The position numbers and the translations under genes are program-made. Shown here piece by piece: positions 18,151-27,233 of a DNA stretch of 64,000 nucleotides. The DNA is from Streptomyces sp. ISL-87. GTDB lineage: Bacteria; Actinomycetota; Actinomycetes; Streptomycetales; Streptomycetaceae. The stretch is from contig NZ_JAGGOY010000046.1 of the NCBI RefSeq assembly GCF_018614095.1, positions 94,797-158,796 of the forward strand, given 5' to 3'. How positions within the stretch are numbered: the first letter of the stretch is position 1; each line of letters begins with the position of its first letter. A model generated the notes under the pieces. It saw only the letters and a list, made by a program, of their open reading frames with translations, did no database searches and was not told the origin of the DNA.

Positions 18151-18545
18151 GAAACAACAACCCCGCCCTGTCCACCCTGGTCGCCGCGGTCAAGAAGGCC
18201 GGACTCGTCGACACCCTGAACAACGCCCGGGACATCACCGTCTTCGCCCCCACCAACGACGCCTTCGCCAAGATCCCGAAGGCCGACCTCGACAAGGTTC
18301 TCGCCGACAAGGCCTTGCTCACCAAGATCCTCACGTACCACGTGGTGGGCCGGCCGCTGACCCCGCGGCAGTTGGAGAACGGCTCCTTCGAAACCCTGCA
18401 GAAGGGGATGCTCACCAGCTCGGGCTCCGGCTCCGGCTCCGGCCAGTCCTACAAGGTCAACGGCAGCGCGAACGTGGTCTGCGGCAACGTCAGGACCGCC
18501 AACGCACAGGTCTACATCATCGACACCGTGCTCATGCCCAAGTAG
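18151..18545 (+). pseudogene. Fasciclin-domain protein, 3' fragment without start or signal
   Basis: In a frame shifted relative to the preceding fragment, codons from 18153 read NNNPALSTLVAAVKKAGLVD, then RDITVFAPTNDAFAKIPKADL, KILTYHVVGRPLTPRQLENG and NVRTANAQVYIIDTVLMPK, with TAG at 18543-18545. This is most of a FAS1 domain, including the H2 motif region, but it lacks the signal peptide and first strand. No start codon or ribosome site is positioned to express it. A (GGCTCC)-type repeat encodes SGSGSGSG near 18420-18444. Parent genes are normally secreted and SigK-controlled in mycobacteria. Confidence 0.8.
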
Positions 18546-18703
18546 GCAAGCCCGCAGGGCCGCTGGGCCGGACACCGCAGGGGGTGCCGGCCCAGCGCAT
18601 GCGCAACAACTCGCCGCAGCGAATAGGCCATTTGCGTGGCTCGTTAGGGCTGAATTCAAGGGGAGTTGATCGAACAATGTTTATAGGCAGCTAGTATCAC
18701 GAC

Positions 18704-19138
18704 ATGGTTACGGCTGTGGCGAAGGATCACCGGCCCGGCCGCCCATTGCTGCGCTGCCTCCTCTCCCTGGTGCACGGCACCCTGCTGCTGATGGCCGTCC
18801 TGTGCGCCGTGGGGCACGGGACGACCGAAGGGACGCACGGGGCGGTGCCCGCCCGCGCCGCCGTACCGGTGGTGGTGGCGGACTTCGCGGGGCACTACGG
18901 ACCTCACCGGCCACACGGGGCTGCGCAGTGCGCGCCGCCCGCGGCGGTGGTCCTCGCGACGGCCAGGGCCGCGGGATATCCGCCCGCGGCAGCGCTCGCA
19001 GCGAGCGTGCTCGCTGCCGTATCCGCGTCCGTGTCCATGTCCGGGCGGCGCCTGCTCGGACGCCCTGACGAATCGTTACGCCGACGAGCGCGCACGGGCA
19101 GGCTGGCCCTTGTCCGCACGTCCCGGTGGCGCATCTGA
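18704..19138 (+). CDS. Small membrane/exported protein of unknown function
   Basis: 144 residues. A hydrophobic helix (about 16-42: LLRCLLSLVHGTLLLMAVLCAVGHG) is followed by a His/Pro/Ala-rich middle (GHYGPHRPHGAAQCAPP), a second hydrophobic stretch (about 80-112) and a basic Arg-rich C-terminus. The start follows an unusually AT-rich upstream stretch (18640-18703), which supports a real promoter there. I do not recognise the family. It precedes the cysteine-synthase-like gene by 60 bases and could share its transcript. Confidence 0.5.
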   Translation: MVTAVAKDHRPGRPLLRCLLSLVHGTLLLMAVLCAVGHGTTEGTHGAVPARAAVPVVVADFAGHYGPHRPHGAAQCAPPAAVVLATARAAGYPPAAALAASVLAAVSASVSMSGRRLLGRPDESLRRRARTGRLALVRTSRWRI

Positions 19139-19198
19139 AGCACTCGCCCGAAATGAACCCGCCCCGCGCATTCATCGAGCGAGAACGAAAGAACAGAC

Positions 19199-20302
19199 AT
19201 GCAGCCACTGATCAACACCACGCCCCAGCCTGCCCAGTCCGAGCTGTCATCACTGGTGGGCAACACGCCACTGCTGCGCGTGTCGGAGCCACTGACTCCG
19301 GCCGGCCGCGGCTTCTGGGCGAAGCTGGAGGGATTCAATCCCGGCGGCATCAAGGACCGGCCCGGCCTGTTCATGGTCGAGCGGGCCCGGGCCCGCGGCG
19401 ACCTGCGCCCCGGCGGCAGGATCATCGAGTCCACCAGCGGCACCCTCGGCCTCGGGCTGGCCCTGGCCGGGATGGTGTACGGCCACCCCGTCACCCTCGT
19501 CACCGACCCCGGCCTCGAACCCTCCATGATCCGCCTGCTCGGCGTCTACGGGGCACAGGTCGACATCGTCACCGACCCGCATCCGACCGGAGGCTGGCAG
19601 CAGGCCCGCCGCGACCGGGTCACCGAACTGCTCGACACACACCCCGGCTCCTGGTGCCCGGACCAGTACGGCAACCCCGACAACACCACCGCGTACACCC
19701 CGCTGGCCCTCGAACTGGCCTCCCAAATGGGCCATGTCGACGTCCTCGTGTGCAGCGTGGGCACCGGCGGCCACTCCGCGGGCGTCGGCCGCGTGCTGCG
19801 TCAGCTGTATCCGGACATCCGGGTCGTCGGCGTCGACACGATCGGCTCGACCATCTTCGGGCAGCCCGCCCGTCCCCGGCTGATGCGCGGCCTGGGCTCC
19901 AGCATCTACCCGCGCAATGTCGCGTACGAGAACTTCACCGAGGTGCACTGGGTCAACCCCGCCGAAGCGGTGTGGACCTGCCGCCGACTGGCCGCCTCGC
20001 ACTACGCCACCGGCGGCTGGAGCGTGGGCGCGGTGGCCCTGGTCGCGGGGTGGCTGGCGCGCACCATGCCGGCCGACGCGCGCATCGCGGCCGTCTTCCC
20101 CGACGGCCCGCAGCGCTACCTCGGCACGGTGTACGACGACGAGTACTGCGCCGAGCACGGGCTGCTCGACGCGGATCCGCCCGTGGAGCCGGACGTCGTC
20201 GGCCGCCCGGACGAGAAGGAGGTCGTCCGCTGGACCCGGTGCACCGACGTGGTCGACCCCCTCACCCTCGACGGTTCCACCGCGCCGGAGGAGGCCCGGT
20301 GA
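19199..20302 (+). CDS. PLP-dependent cysteine-synthase-family enzyme
   Basis: 367 residues, fold-type II PLP enzyme. The lysine for the Schiff base is in [13 protein letters not shown] (about residue 52), and the phosphate loop is [11 protein letters not shown] (about 187). The asparagine loop of CysK (TSGNTG) reads [12 protein letters not shown] here, so the substrate-binding Asn is missing and the reaction probably differs from plain cysteine synthesis. The C-terminus (about 320-367) is an extra acidic segment. Coupled by GTGA overlap to an MFS transporter, which suggests it makes or modifies a small molecule that the transporter moves. Confidence 0.8.
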   Translation: MQPLINTTPQPAQSELSSLVGNTPLLRVSEPLTPAGRGFWAKLEGFNPGGIKDRPGLFMVERARARGDLRPGGRIIESTSGTLGLGLALAGMVYGHPVTLVTDPGLEPSMIRLLGVYGAQVDIVTDPHPTGGWQQARRDRVTELLDTHPGSWCPDQYGNPDNTTAYTPLALELASQMGHVDVLVCSVGTGGHSAGVGRVLRQLYPDIRVVGVDTIGSTIFGQPARPRLMRGLGSSIYPRNVAYENFTEVHWVNPAEAVWTCRRLAASHYATGGWSVGAVALVAGWLARTMPADARIAAVFPDGPQRYLGTVYDDEYCAEHGLLDADPPVEPDVVGRPDEKEVVRWTRCTDVVDPLTLDGSTAPEEAR

Positions 20303-21597
20303 AGGGGACGCTCGCGCAGGTGCGTTCGTACGAGCGCAGTGTCCAGCTGCTGATGGTCAACCAGTTCACCATCAACCTCGGCTTCTACATGCTGATGCCC
20401 TATCTCGCCGCCCATCTGTCCGGCACCCTCGGTCTCGCCGGGTGGGTGGTCGGACTCGTCCTGGGCGTACGGAACTTCAGCCAGCAGGGCATGTTCCTGG
20501 TCGGCGGGACGCTCGCCGACCGGTTCGGCTACAAGCCGTTGATCGTGGCCGGCTGTGTGCTGCGTACGGTCGGCTTCGCGATGCTCGGCCTGGTGGACTC
20601 ACTGCCCGCCCTGATCGCCGCCTCGGCGGCCGCGGGACTGGCCGGGGCGCTGTTCAACCCGGCGGTCCGCGCGTATCTCGCCGCGGACGCGGGGGAGCGC
20701 AGGGTGGAGGCGTTCGCGCTGTTCAACGTCTTCTACCAGGCGGGCATTCTGCTCGGCCCGCTGGTGGGCATGGTGCTGACCGGGGTGGACTTCCGTATCA
20801 CCTGCCTCGTCGCGGCCGGCATCTTCGCCCTGCTCAGCATCGTGCAGATCCGCGCGCTGCCCGCCCGGCGCGCGCAGGACGGCGAGAGCCCGCGCGGTGA
20901 AGGCCGCGAGAGCGTGCGCGCGCAGTGGCGCGGCATCCTCGCCAACCGGCCGTTCCTGCTCTTCTCGGCCGCGATGATCGGCTCGTACGTCCTGTCCTTC
21001 CAGGTGTATCTGGCCCTGCCGCTGGAGGTACGCCGGCTCGGCGGGGACGGGGAGTTCGCCGCAGCCGCCGTGGCGGCGCTCTTCGCGGTCTCCGGCCTGA
21101 GCACGATCCTCTGCCAGACCCGGGTGACCGCATGGTGCAAGGCACGGTTGGAGCCCGGGCAGGCCCTGACCCGCGGTCTGGTCGTGATGGGCCTGGCGTT
21201 CCTGCCCCTGCTGCTCGCCACCGCCGTGCCCGTACCGGAATCCGGCGCGGGACTGCGGCTGCTCGCCGCGCTCCCACCGATGGCCGCCGCGCTGCTGCTC
21301 GCCGTGGGGACGATGATCGCCTACCCCTTCGAGATGGACACCATCGTCCGCCTCTCCGGTGACCGGCTCGTCGCCACCCACTACGGGCTGTACAACACCA
21401 TCTGCGGCATCGGAATCACCCTCGGGAACCTCCTCACGGGCGCGGCACTGGACGCCGCCCGCGCGGCGGGCATGCCCGCGCTGACGTGGATCGCCCTGTC
21501 CGCACTCGGCCTCGCCTGCGCGGCTTCCCTGTACGGCCTGCACCGCACGGGCCGCCTGGCGGCGCGGGAGCCCACGCGAAACACCGCGGCGGTCTGA
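20299..21597 (+). CDS. MFS transporter
   Basis: 432 residues from GTG 20299, overlapping the upstream stop. About twelve hydrophobic segments; the loop-2 motif of drug/solute antiporters appears as [12 protein letters not shown] (about 72). A hydrophilic central loop (about 190-215, Arg/Glu-rich) separates the two six-helix halves. The second half includes [26 protein letters not shown]. Probably an exporter in the cytoplasmic membrane. The tight coupling to the PLP enzyme is the only clue to substrate. Confidence 0.85.
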   Translation: MKGTLAQVRSYERSVQLLMVNQFTINLGFYMLMPYLAAHLSGTLGLAGWVVGLVLGVRNFSQQGMFLVGGTLADRFGYKPLIVAGCVLRTVGFAMLGLVDSLPALIAASAAAGLAGALFNPAVRAYLAADAGERRVEAFALFNVFYQAGILLGPLVGMVLTGVDFRITCLVAAGIFALLSIVQIRALPARRAQDGESPRGEGRESVRAQWRGILANRPFLLFSAAMIGSYVLSFQVYLALPLEVRRLGGDGEFAAAAVAALFAVSGLSTILCQTRVTAWCKARLEPGQALTRGLVVMGLAFLPLLLATAVPVPESGAGLRLLAALPPMAAALLLAVGTMIAYPFEMDTIVRLSGDRLVATHYGLYNTICGIGITLGNLLTGAALDAARAAGMPALTWIALSALGLACAASLYGLHRTGRLAAREPTRNTAAV

Positions 21598-21622
21598 GGG
21601 ACATCACGACCTCGGGTGCCGT

Positions 21623-21790
21623 TCACGCGGAGTCGCGGCGGACCAGTTCCGTGGGGAGTATGACGGCGGCCGGGTCGTCGCCCCTGATGCGGGCCAGCAG
21701 CATCCGCACCATCTCGCTGCTGATCCGCTCCCAGGGCTGGCGCACCGTTGTGAGCGCGGGACGGGCGGACAGGGCCGCGGGACTCTCAGA
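21623..21790 (-). pseudogene. LacI-family regulator, C-terminal remnant
   Basis: The minus strand reads PAALSARPALTTVRQPWERI, then MVRMLLARIRGDDPAAVILPTELVRRDSA and TGA at 21623-21625. This is the extreme C-terminus of a LacI/GalR repressor; compare DPALTSVRQPTEEMG in the intact CebR gene of this window. No DNA-binding domain or start exists upstream, because the bglC 3' end is only about 55 bases away. It is a decayed regulator or a deletion scar beside the beta-glucosidase gene. It shares the family but not the exact sequence of CebR. Confidence 0.7.
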
Positions 21791-21844
21791 CCGCAGCCGG
21801 GCTCTCGGACCGGGCCCGGGGCCCCGGCCACGAATCGCCGCCGG

Positions 21845-23311
21845 TCAGGCTTCGCGCGGCGGGCCGACGGGAGCGGGCAGTTCGCCCGAGCTCGCCATCC
21901 GCCGGTACCAGTGGGCGCTCGCCTTGGGGGTACGGGTCTGTGTCTCGAGGTCGACGTGCACCATGCCGAAGCGCTTGGCGTAGCCGTACGACCATTCGAA
22001 GTTGTCCACGAGGGACCACAGGAAATAGCCGCGCACGTCGGCGCCGTCCTCCATGGCCCGGTGCACCGCCTCCAGATGGGCCTGTACGTAGGCGATCCGG
22101 TCCGGGTCGCTTACCGTTCCGTCGGCGGCGACCTCGTCCTCGTAGGCCGCCCCGTTCTCCGTGACGAGCAGCGGTAGCGCCGGGCGCTGCTTCGCCAGCC
22201 GCGTCAGGAGGTCGTACAGGCCGGAGGCGTCGACTGCCCACCCCATCGCGGTCCGCTCGCCGGGTGGCTGGTGGAAGGCCACTTCCTCGGAGCCGGGCCA
22301 CGGGGAGTGCTCGCTCGCGCCATGGCCGTCGGCACGCGGGCTCCGCTCGCCCTCGACCGGTGCGGCGACCAGCGTCGGCGTGTAGTAGTTGACGCCGAGC
22401 GAGTCCAGCGGCTGGTGGATGTCCGCGAGATCGCCGGGTCGCACGAAGGACCAGTCGGTCAGGTGCGCCGTGTCCGCCCGGAGATCCTCGGGGTAGGCCC
22501 CGTCCAGCATCGGGCCGGTGAAGATCCGGTTGCCCAGCGCGTCGATCCTGCGCGCCGCGTCCAGGTTCTCGGCGGACGGGGTGAGCGGCCGTACCTCGTG
22601 CAGATTGAGCGACACCGAGACCTGGGCGCGGGCCGGGAGCACCGAGCGCAGCGCCTGGACGGCGAGTCCGTGGCCCAGGTTGAGGTGGTGGGCGGCGTGC
22701 AGGGCGGCCACGGGGTCGGTGCGGCCGGGGGCGTGGACGCCGGAGCCGTATCCGAGGAAGGCGGTGCACCAGGGCTCGTTGAGGGTGGTCCACCGCTCCA
22801 CCCGGTCGCCCAGCGCCTCCCCCACCAGCGCGGCGTACTCCCCGAACCGCTCGGCGGTCTCGCGCCGCGGCCAGCCGCCGGCGTTCTCGAGTTCCTGCGG
22901 CAGGTCCCAGTGGTACAGGGTGGTGACGGGCGTGATGCCGGCGCCGAGCAGTTCGTCGGTGAGCGCGCGGTAGAAGTCCAGGCCGCGCTGGACGGCGGGT
23001 CCGCGGCCGGTGGGCTGGACACGGGACCAGGAGACCGAGAACCGGTACGCGGTCAGGCCGAGGTCCGCCATCATCCGTACGTCGTCGCGGAACCGGTGGT
23101 AGTGGTCGACGGCCACATCTCCGTTGTGCCCCTGGAAGATTTTGCCCGGTGTATGGGAGAAGGTGTCCCAGATCGACGGGGTGCGGCCGTCCTCGGCCGC
23201 CGCGCCTTCGACCTGGTAGGCGGCGGTGGCGGCGCCCCAGAGGAATCCGGGCGGGAACTGGCGGGTTGCGGTGACGGGCAAGGGTTCGGACATGGGTTCG
23301 GACGTAGTCAT
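21845..23311 (-). CDS. bglC: GH1 beta-glucosidase
   Basis: 488 residues, typical GH1 length. It hydrolyses cellobiose and short cello-oligosaccharides to glucose in the cytoplasm after CebEFG import. The acid/base is Glu179 in TTLNEPWC and the nucleophile Glu385 in [11 protein letters not shown]-terminal signature [18 protein letters not shown]. The start ATG at 23311 overlaps the CebR operator at 23311-23324. The only good ribosome site (GGGAG, seven bases before ATG) is part of that operator. It lies 142 bases downstream of cebG on the same strand, the standard Streptomyces ceb-bglC order. Confidence 0.95.
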   Translation of the reverse strand: MTTSEPMSEPLPVTATRQFPPGFLWGAATAAYQVEGAAAEDGRTPSIWDTFSHTPGKIFQGHNGDVAVDHYHRFRDDVRMMADLGLTAYRFSVSWSRVQPTGRGPAVQRGLDFYRALTDELLGAGITPVTTLYHWDLPQELENAGGWPRRETAERFGEYAALVGEALGDRVERWTTLNEPWCTAFLGYGSGVHAPGRTDPVAALHAAHHLNLGHGLAVQALRSVLPARAQVSVSLNLHEVRPLTPSAENLDAARRIDALGNRIFTGPMLDGAYPEDLRADTAHLTDWSFVRPGDLADIHQPLDSLGVNYYTPTLVAAPVEGERSPRADGHGASEHSPWPGSEEVAFHQPPGERTAMGWAVDASGLYDLLTRLAKQRPALPLLVTENGAAYEDEVAADGTVSDPDRIAYVQAHLEAVHRAMEDGADVRGYFLWSLVDNFEWSYGYAKRFGMVHVDLETQTRTPKASAHWYRRMASSGELPAPVGPPREA

Positions 23312-23324
23312 GGGAGCGCTCCCA
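23311..23324. promoter_or_regulatory. CebR operator at bglC start
   Basis: Perfect 14-bp palindrome TGGGAGCGCTCCCA, the known CebR box. It touches the first base of the bglC ATG and contains its Shine-Dalgarno sequence. Bound CebR would block transcription reading into bglC. Confidence 0.9.
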
Positions 23325-23389
23325 ACGCAGAGGTGATTCTGATACGAAAACGAGGACCAGGAACGGGGGATGGGACGGGGCGCGTCGAG

Positions 23390-23447
23390 TCGGGTCGGGT
23401 CGGGCCGGGTCGGGTCGGGTCGGGCCCGGGCCGGGGCCGGGGCCGGG
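23390..23447. repeat. GTCGG/GGCCGG pentamer-rich low-complexity tract
   Basis: Runs of CGGGT units change into CCGGGG units between cebG and the bglC operator. Non-coding. It could form G-rich structures that weaken read-through from cebG into bglC. Confidence 0.6.
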
Positions 23448-23453
23448 TAAGCG

Positions 23454-24305
23454 TCAGCTCTTGACCGCGCCCGAGGTGATGCCGCCCACGATGTGCTTGC
23501 CGAGCACCGCGAACACCAGCAGCAGCGGCAGCGTCGAGATCAGTGCCCCCGTGAGCACGATCGCCTGGTTGACGGTGTGGTTGCCCGAGCCCAGCCCGGC
23601 CAGCGCCACTTGGAGCGTCGGGCTGCCGTCGGGCGTCAGGGCGATGAACGGCCAGAAGAAGTCGTTCCACGCCTGGACGAAGACGAGCATGCCGAGGACG
23701 GCCATGGCCGGCCGGGCGACCGGGAAGACCACGTGCCAGATGATCCGCAGGCTGTGCGCGCCGTCCATCCTGGCGGCCTCGACCAGCTCCACCGGCAGCG
23801 CCTCCAGCAGGTACTGCCGCATGAAGAACACCCCGAACGCGGCCACCAGCGACGGCAGGACGACGGACTGGAGCTGGTCCACCCAGCCCAGGTCGGTGAT
23901 GATCCGGTACAGCGGGATCACGCTCAGCTGGGGCGGAACGGTCATCGTCGCCACCACCAGGGCCAGCATGACGTTGCGGCCGCGGAACGGCAGTTTGGCG
24001 AAGGCGAACCCGGCGAGGGTGGAGAAGAGCACGGTGGACAGCGCCACCAGGCCCGCCACCACCGTGGTGTTGACCAGCGCCTCGCCCATGTCCACCTGGT
24101 TCCAGGCGAAGGTGAGGTTCTCGAGGAGGCGGGGCCCCGGCAGCAGCGGCGCCGGGGCCTCGACCACGCGCTCGCCGGAGTGGGATGCCGCGACGAGGTT
24201 CCAGTAGAGCGGGAAGAGGGAGACCAGTGCGGCGAGTCCCAGCAGGACGTACGTCAGGGGGCCGGCGTGGTGCTGCCGTCCCGCCGACTGCTTCATGGAC
24301 ATCAT
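23454..24305 (-). CDS. cebG: Cellobiose/cellotriose ABC transporter permease CebG
   Basis: 283 residues with six membrane segments (first about 18-38). The EAA loop that contacts the ATPase reads [29 protein letters not shown] (about 180-208). A MalG-type permease for sugar uptake. ATG 24305 overlaps the cebF stop (ATGA). As in other Streptomyces ceb loci no dedicated ATPase gene is present; MsiK coded elsewhere normally energises the system. Expression is controlled through the CebR box upstream of cebE. Confidence 0.93.
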   Translation of the reverse strand: MMSMKQSAGRQHHAGPLTYVLLGLAALVSLFPLYWNLVAASHSGERVVEAPAPLLPGPRLLENLTFAWNQVDMGEALVNTTVVAGLVALSTVLFSTLAGFAFAKLPFRGRNVMLALVVATMTVPPQLSVIPLYRIITDLGWVDQLQSVVLPSLVAAFGVFFMRQYLLEALPVELVEAARMDGAHSLRIIWHVVFPVARPAMAVLGMLVFVQAWNDFFWPFIALTPDGSPTLQVALAGLGSGNHTVNQAIVLTGALISTLPLLLVFAVLGKHIVGGITSGAVKS

Positions 24306-25312
24306 CGGTGGTCAGCTCCCAGCTTCTTGCGGTTCGCACGTGCCACGAGGGTCTGGATGCCGCCGATCAGGAGCAGCAGCAGGAGTATCGCCCAGGCGAT
24401 CGCTGAGGCCTGGCCGAGCGCGCCGGTGATCCAGCCCTTCTCGTACATGAGCAGGCTCAGCGTCTGGAACTGGTTTCCGCTGCCGCCGCTGACGCCGAGG
24501 CTGCCGCCGAACAGCATCGGCTCGCCGAAGAGCTGGGTGGCACCGATGGTGGAGACGACGATGGTGAAGAGGATCGTCGGCCGGATCGAGGGAATGGTGA
24601 CGTTGATGAACTGCCTCCAGCGCGAGGCGCCGTCGAGTGCCGCGGCCTCGTACAGGTCCTGTGGTACCGCCTGCATGGCGGCGAGGTAGATCAGCGCGTT
24701 GTACCCGGTCCAGCGCCAGATGACGATCACCGAGATGGCGGTCTGGGCCGGCCACTTCGAGGACTCCCAGTCGACCGGGTCGAAGCCGGCCCAGCCGATC
24801 ACCGTATTGATCAGCCCGTAGTCGCTGTTGAACAGCTGGGCGAAGACCAGGGTGGCCGCGGCGATCGAAGTGGCGTACGGAGCCAGGATCGCGACTCGGA
24901 AGAAGCCGCGGCCGCGGAGCTTGTAGTTGAGCAGGTGCGCGAGGCTCAGGGCGAGCAGCAGCTGCGGGACGGTGGAGATGACGCCGATGGTGAAGGTGTT
25001 GGCCAGTGCGTTCCAGAAGAAGTCGCTGTCCCACAGGCCCGTGTAGTTACCGAAGCCGCGCCACTCGGACGCCCCGCCGAGTTCCACCCGGTGCAGCGAG
25101 AGCCAGCCCGTGTAGACCAGGGGGAAGAGCCCGAAGGCCGCGAAGCAGAGGAAGAACGGGGCGATGAAGGCGTACGGAGTCGCCTTGAGGTCCCAGCGGT
25201 ACAGCTTGCTGCGCCAACTCGCCTGGTCCGGCATCGGGTTCGGGCGTACGGCGGGGGGCGGCGGGGCGGGCGGCTGGGAGCCGTCGGCCGCCGCCCTGAC
25301 GGAGGTGGCCAC
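24302..25312 (-). CDS. cebF: Cellobiose/cellotriose ABC transporter permease CebF
   Basis: 336 residues. The N-terminus is Pro-rich and cytoplasmic (about 1-45); six membrane segments follow from AFIAPFFLCFAAFGLFPLVYTGWLSL. The EAA motif reads EAAALDGASRWRQFINVTIPSIRPTIL (about 230-256). MalF-type partner of CebG. It starts 143 bases after the cebE stop, beyond a strong stem-loop, so it is probably expressed below cebE. Confidence 0.93.
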   Translation of the reverse strand: MATSVRAAADGSQPPAPPPPAVRPNPMPDQASWRSKLYRWDLKATPYAFIAPFFLCFAAFGLFPLVYTGWLSLHRVELGGASEWRGFGNYTGLWDSDFFWNALANTFTIGVISTVPQLLLALSLAHLLNYKLRGRGFFRVAILAPYATSIAAATLVFAQLFNSDYGLINTVIGWAGFDPVDWESSKWPAQTAISVIVIWRWTGYNALIYLAAMQAVPQDLYEAAALDGASRWRQFINVTIPSIRPTILFTIVVSTIGATQLFGEPMLFGGSLGVSGGSGNQFQTLSLLMYEKGWITGALGQASAIAWAILLLLLLIGGIQTLVARANRKKLGADHR

Positions 25313-25410
25313 GGAGGGCGTCCTTCCAGGTCGGTGCGTGCGTCGGTGCGTGCGCGGTGCGCGCGTCGGTGCGTGCGGGTCTCGCGTGGGCGGGCACCGC
25401 GGTGCGCACG

Positions 25411-25442
25411 GGCAGTCGCCCGGCGCTCGCCGGGCGACTGCC
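25411..25442. promoter_or_regulatory. Stem-loop between cebE and cebF
   Basis: GGCAGTCGCCCGGCG (25411-25425) is perfectly complementary to CGCCGGGCGACTGCC (25428-25442), 14 bp or more around a tiny loop, starting 13 bases after the cebE stop. Position and strength fit an mRNA-stabilising or partial-terminator hairpin that raises binding-protein levels over permeases. Confidence 0.75.
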
Positions 25443-25455
25443 GCGGAGCCCCCCG

Positions 25456-26817
25456 CTACTTCTCGATCTTGTCGTTGACGAGCTTCCTGACGTTCTCCCA
25501 GGCCTTGGCCGGATCGGTGCCGCGCTGCTCGATGTCGAGGATCCCGTTGTCGGTGACGAAGGTCTTCACCTGGCCGTCCCAGCGGCTGATCGGCACCGCC
25601 TTGATGCCCGCCGCGACCTCGGAGTAGATCTGGCCGACCGGCGTCTCACCGAAGTACGGGAGCTTGGCGTCCCGGACCGCCGGAGAGGCCAGGGTGTCCT
25701 TGGTCGAGGGGATGTTGCCGTTGACCTGGAACACCTTGGCGTGCTGCTCCGGCGCGGTCAGCCAGGCCGCGAGCTCGGCGGCCTCCTCGGCGTGCTCGCC
25801 CGACTTGGGTACGGCGAGGAAGGAACCGCCCCAGTTCCCCGACTCCGGCGCCGGCGCGATATCCCACTTGCCCTGGTTCGCCGGGCCCGCCTGGTCCTTG
25901 ATGATGCCGGTCATCCAGCTCGGGCAGGCCACCGTGGCGAACTGCGAGTTCTTGAAGCCCGCGTTCCAGGTGCCCTTCTCGTCGAACTGGCGCAGCTTGG
26001 CGGTGAGCCCGCTCTGCGCCGCCTCGGCGGCGACGTCCCAGGCCTTCTTCACGCCCGGGCTGTTCTCGTAGTCCAACTCGCCCTTCTCATTGGCGTACTG
26101 GACCGGCTGGCTGGAGACCACGGCGTTGAAGAGACCGCTGGCGGAGTCGTGGAAGGCGGTCCCCTCCGGGGCGTTCTTCTGGTAGGTCTTGCCCGCCTCG
26201 ATGAACTTCGCCCAGTCGCCCTTCCACAGCGCCGCGACCGCCGCGCGGTCGGTGGGCAGTTTGGCCTTGGCGAACAGGTCCTTGTTGTAGCAGATGGCCA
26301 TCGGGCCGATGTCGGTGCCGAGGCCGATCAGCTTGCCGTCGGCGGTGGTGGCCTGCTTGGCCTTCCAGTCGAGGAACGCGCCGGGCGTCGCGCCGCCGGT
26401 CTTCGAGAGGTCCACCCACTTGCCGGCCATGGCCGGACCGGTGGCCTCGGCTATGTAGCCGACCTCGACGGCCTGGATGTCCGCGAGACCGCTGTTGCGG
26501 GAGAGGCGCAGCTTCAGGGTGTCCCAGTACTTCTGTCCGTCGGCCACGTTCGACTCGATGATCTTGATGTTCGGGTGCAGCCGCTCGTACTCGGCGTAGA
26601 GCTTGGCGCCCGTCGTGTTGTCGTAGCCGAACGAGCCGAAGGTGCCGATCCGCAGGGTGACCTGCTTGTTGCCGTCCTCCCCCTTGCCCGTCCCGCCGTC
26701 GCCGCCGCTGTCGCAGCCGGTGACCAGGACCGCGCAGGTCGCGAGCCCCGCGACCGCCGCGACCGCGTTACGGCGGCTTCTGGTTCTGCGTCCGCGGGTG
26801 CTGCTGGAAGTGCGCAT
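25456..26817 (-). CDS. cebE: Cellobiose/cellotriose-binding lipoprotein CebE
   Basis: 453 residues from ATG 26817, with GAGGAG upstream. A basic N-terminus leads to the lipobox LVTGC (Cys 35). The mature protein is a family-1 extracellular solute-binding protein: VTLRIGTFGSFGYDNTTGAKLYAEYE, the signature LFAKAKLPTDRAAVAALWKGDW, and DIAPAPESGNWGGSFLAVPKSG near the hinge. It captures cellobiose/cellotriose outside the membrane and delivers to CebFG. It also provides the uptake route for cello-oligosaccharide signals in plant-associated Streptomyces. Confidence 0.94.
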   Translation of the reverse strand: MRTSSSTRGRRTRSRRNAVAAVAGLATCAVLVTGCDSGGDGGTGKGEDGNKQVTLRIGTFGSFGYDNTTGAKLYAEYERLHPNIKIIESNVADGQKYWDTLKLRLSRNSGLADIQAVEVGYIAEATGPAMAGKWVDLSKTGGATPGAFLDWKAKQATTADGKLIGLGTDIGPMAICYNKDLFAKAKLPTDRAAVAALWKGDWAKFIEAGKTYQKNAPEGTAFHDSASGLFNAVVSSQPVQYANEKGELDYENSPGVKKAWDVAAEAAQSGLTAKLRQFDEKGTWNAGFKNSQFATVACPSWMTGIIKDQAGPANQGKWDIAPAPESGNWGGSFLAVPKSGEHAEEAAELAAWLTAPEQHAKVFQVNGNIPSTKDTLASPAVRDAKLPYFGETPVGQIYSEVAAGIKAVPISRWDGQVKTFVTDNGILDIEQRGTDPAKAWENVRKLVNDKIEK

Positions 26818-26939
26818 TCCACTCTCCTCGTCCAGGGTCGTGCTGATGTGCGCCATGACTGATGAGCGCCGTCGGCGCTGCGGGGGGTCCGGATTCGGCT
26901 TCAGCGGCTCGCCGGCGGCCGGATCGGGACGTACCTGAG

Positions 26940-26953
26940 TGGGAGCGCTCCCA
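26940..26953. promoter_or_regulatory. CebR operator upstream of cebE
   Basis: TGGGAGCGCTCCCA, perfect, 122 bases before the cebE start. Confidence 0.93.
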
Positions 26954-27116
26954 CGTCGTCTGCCGGAAGGTTGCTGCCTGGCGGGGGTGGGTGTCAAGAG
27001 ATGAATACGGATTTGTTTTCAGCGGAGGCATCGGACCGCATACCTGGGCACTGGAGGGGAGTTGACGTCAATTCCTGAAGACCGGCGACGCTCGACCGGG
27101 CTCTTCTTCGCTACAG

Positions 27117-27130
27117 TGGGAGCGCTCCCA
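27117..27130. promoter_or_regulatory. CebR operator upstream of cebR
   Basis: TGGGAGCGCTCCCA, perfect, about 100 bases before the cebR start, so cebR is probably autoregulated. The centre-to-centre distance to the cebE box is 177 bases, which would permit looping. Confidence 0.93.
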
Positions 27131-27233
27131 CCGGGAGTGGCCGCCCGGCCACTCCCACGCAGGCCGTGGAGGGGGCACCCTTGGCGTGGTGGCGAGCAGG
27201 GCTCGTGGATGGGAGACCGACGGCGGTGAACCG

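Larger units (their letters stand above)
26818..27233. promoter_or_regulatory. cebE-cebR divergent promoter region
   Basis: 416 bases without a gene, holding two perfect CebR boxes (described separately) between the divergent operon and its repressor gene. An AT-richer stretch at 26996-27020 is the best candidate promoter area. Confidence 0.7.

Noticed and set aside
17434-18545. Oxidoreductase-fasciclin junction as a real fusion protein through programmed frameshifting
   Set aside because: Both partners are truncated exactly at the junction and no stimulatory structure or conserved slippery site is evident; deletion is simpler.
19199-20302. Cysteine-synthase-like gene as an SbnA-type siderophore precursor enzyme
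   Set aside because: It is 12 kb from the siderophore operon, no SbnB-like dehydrogenase accompanies it, and the five-gene operon order fits the vibrioferrin pathway, which needs no diaminopropionate.
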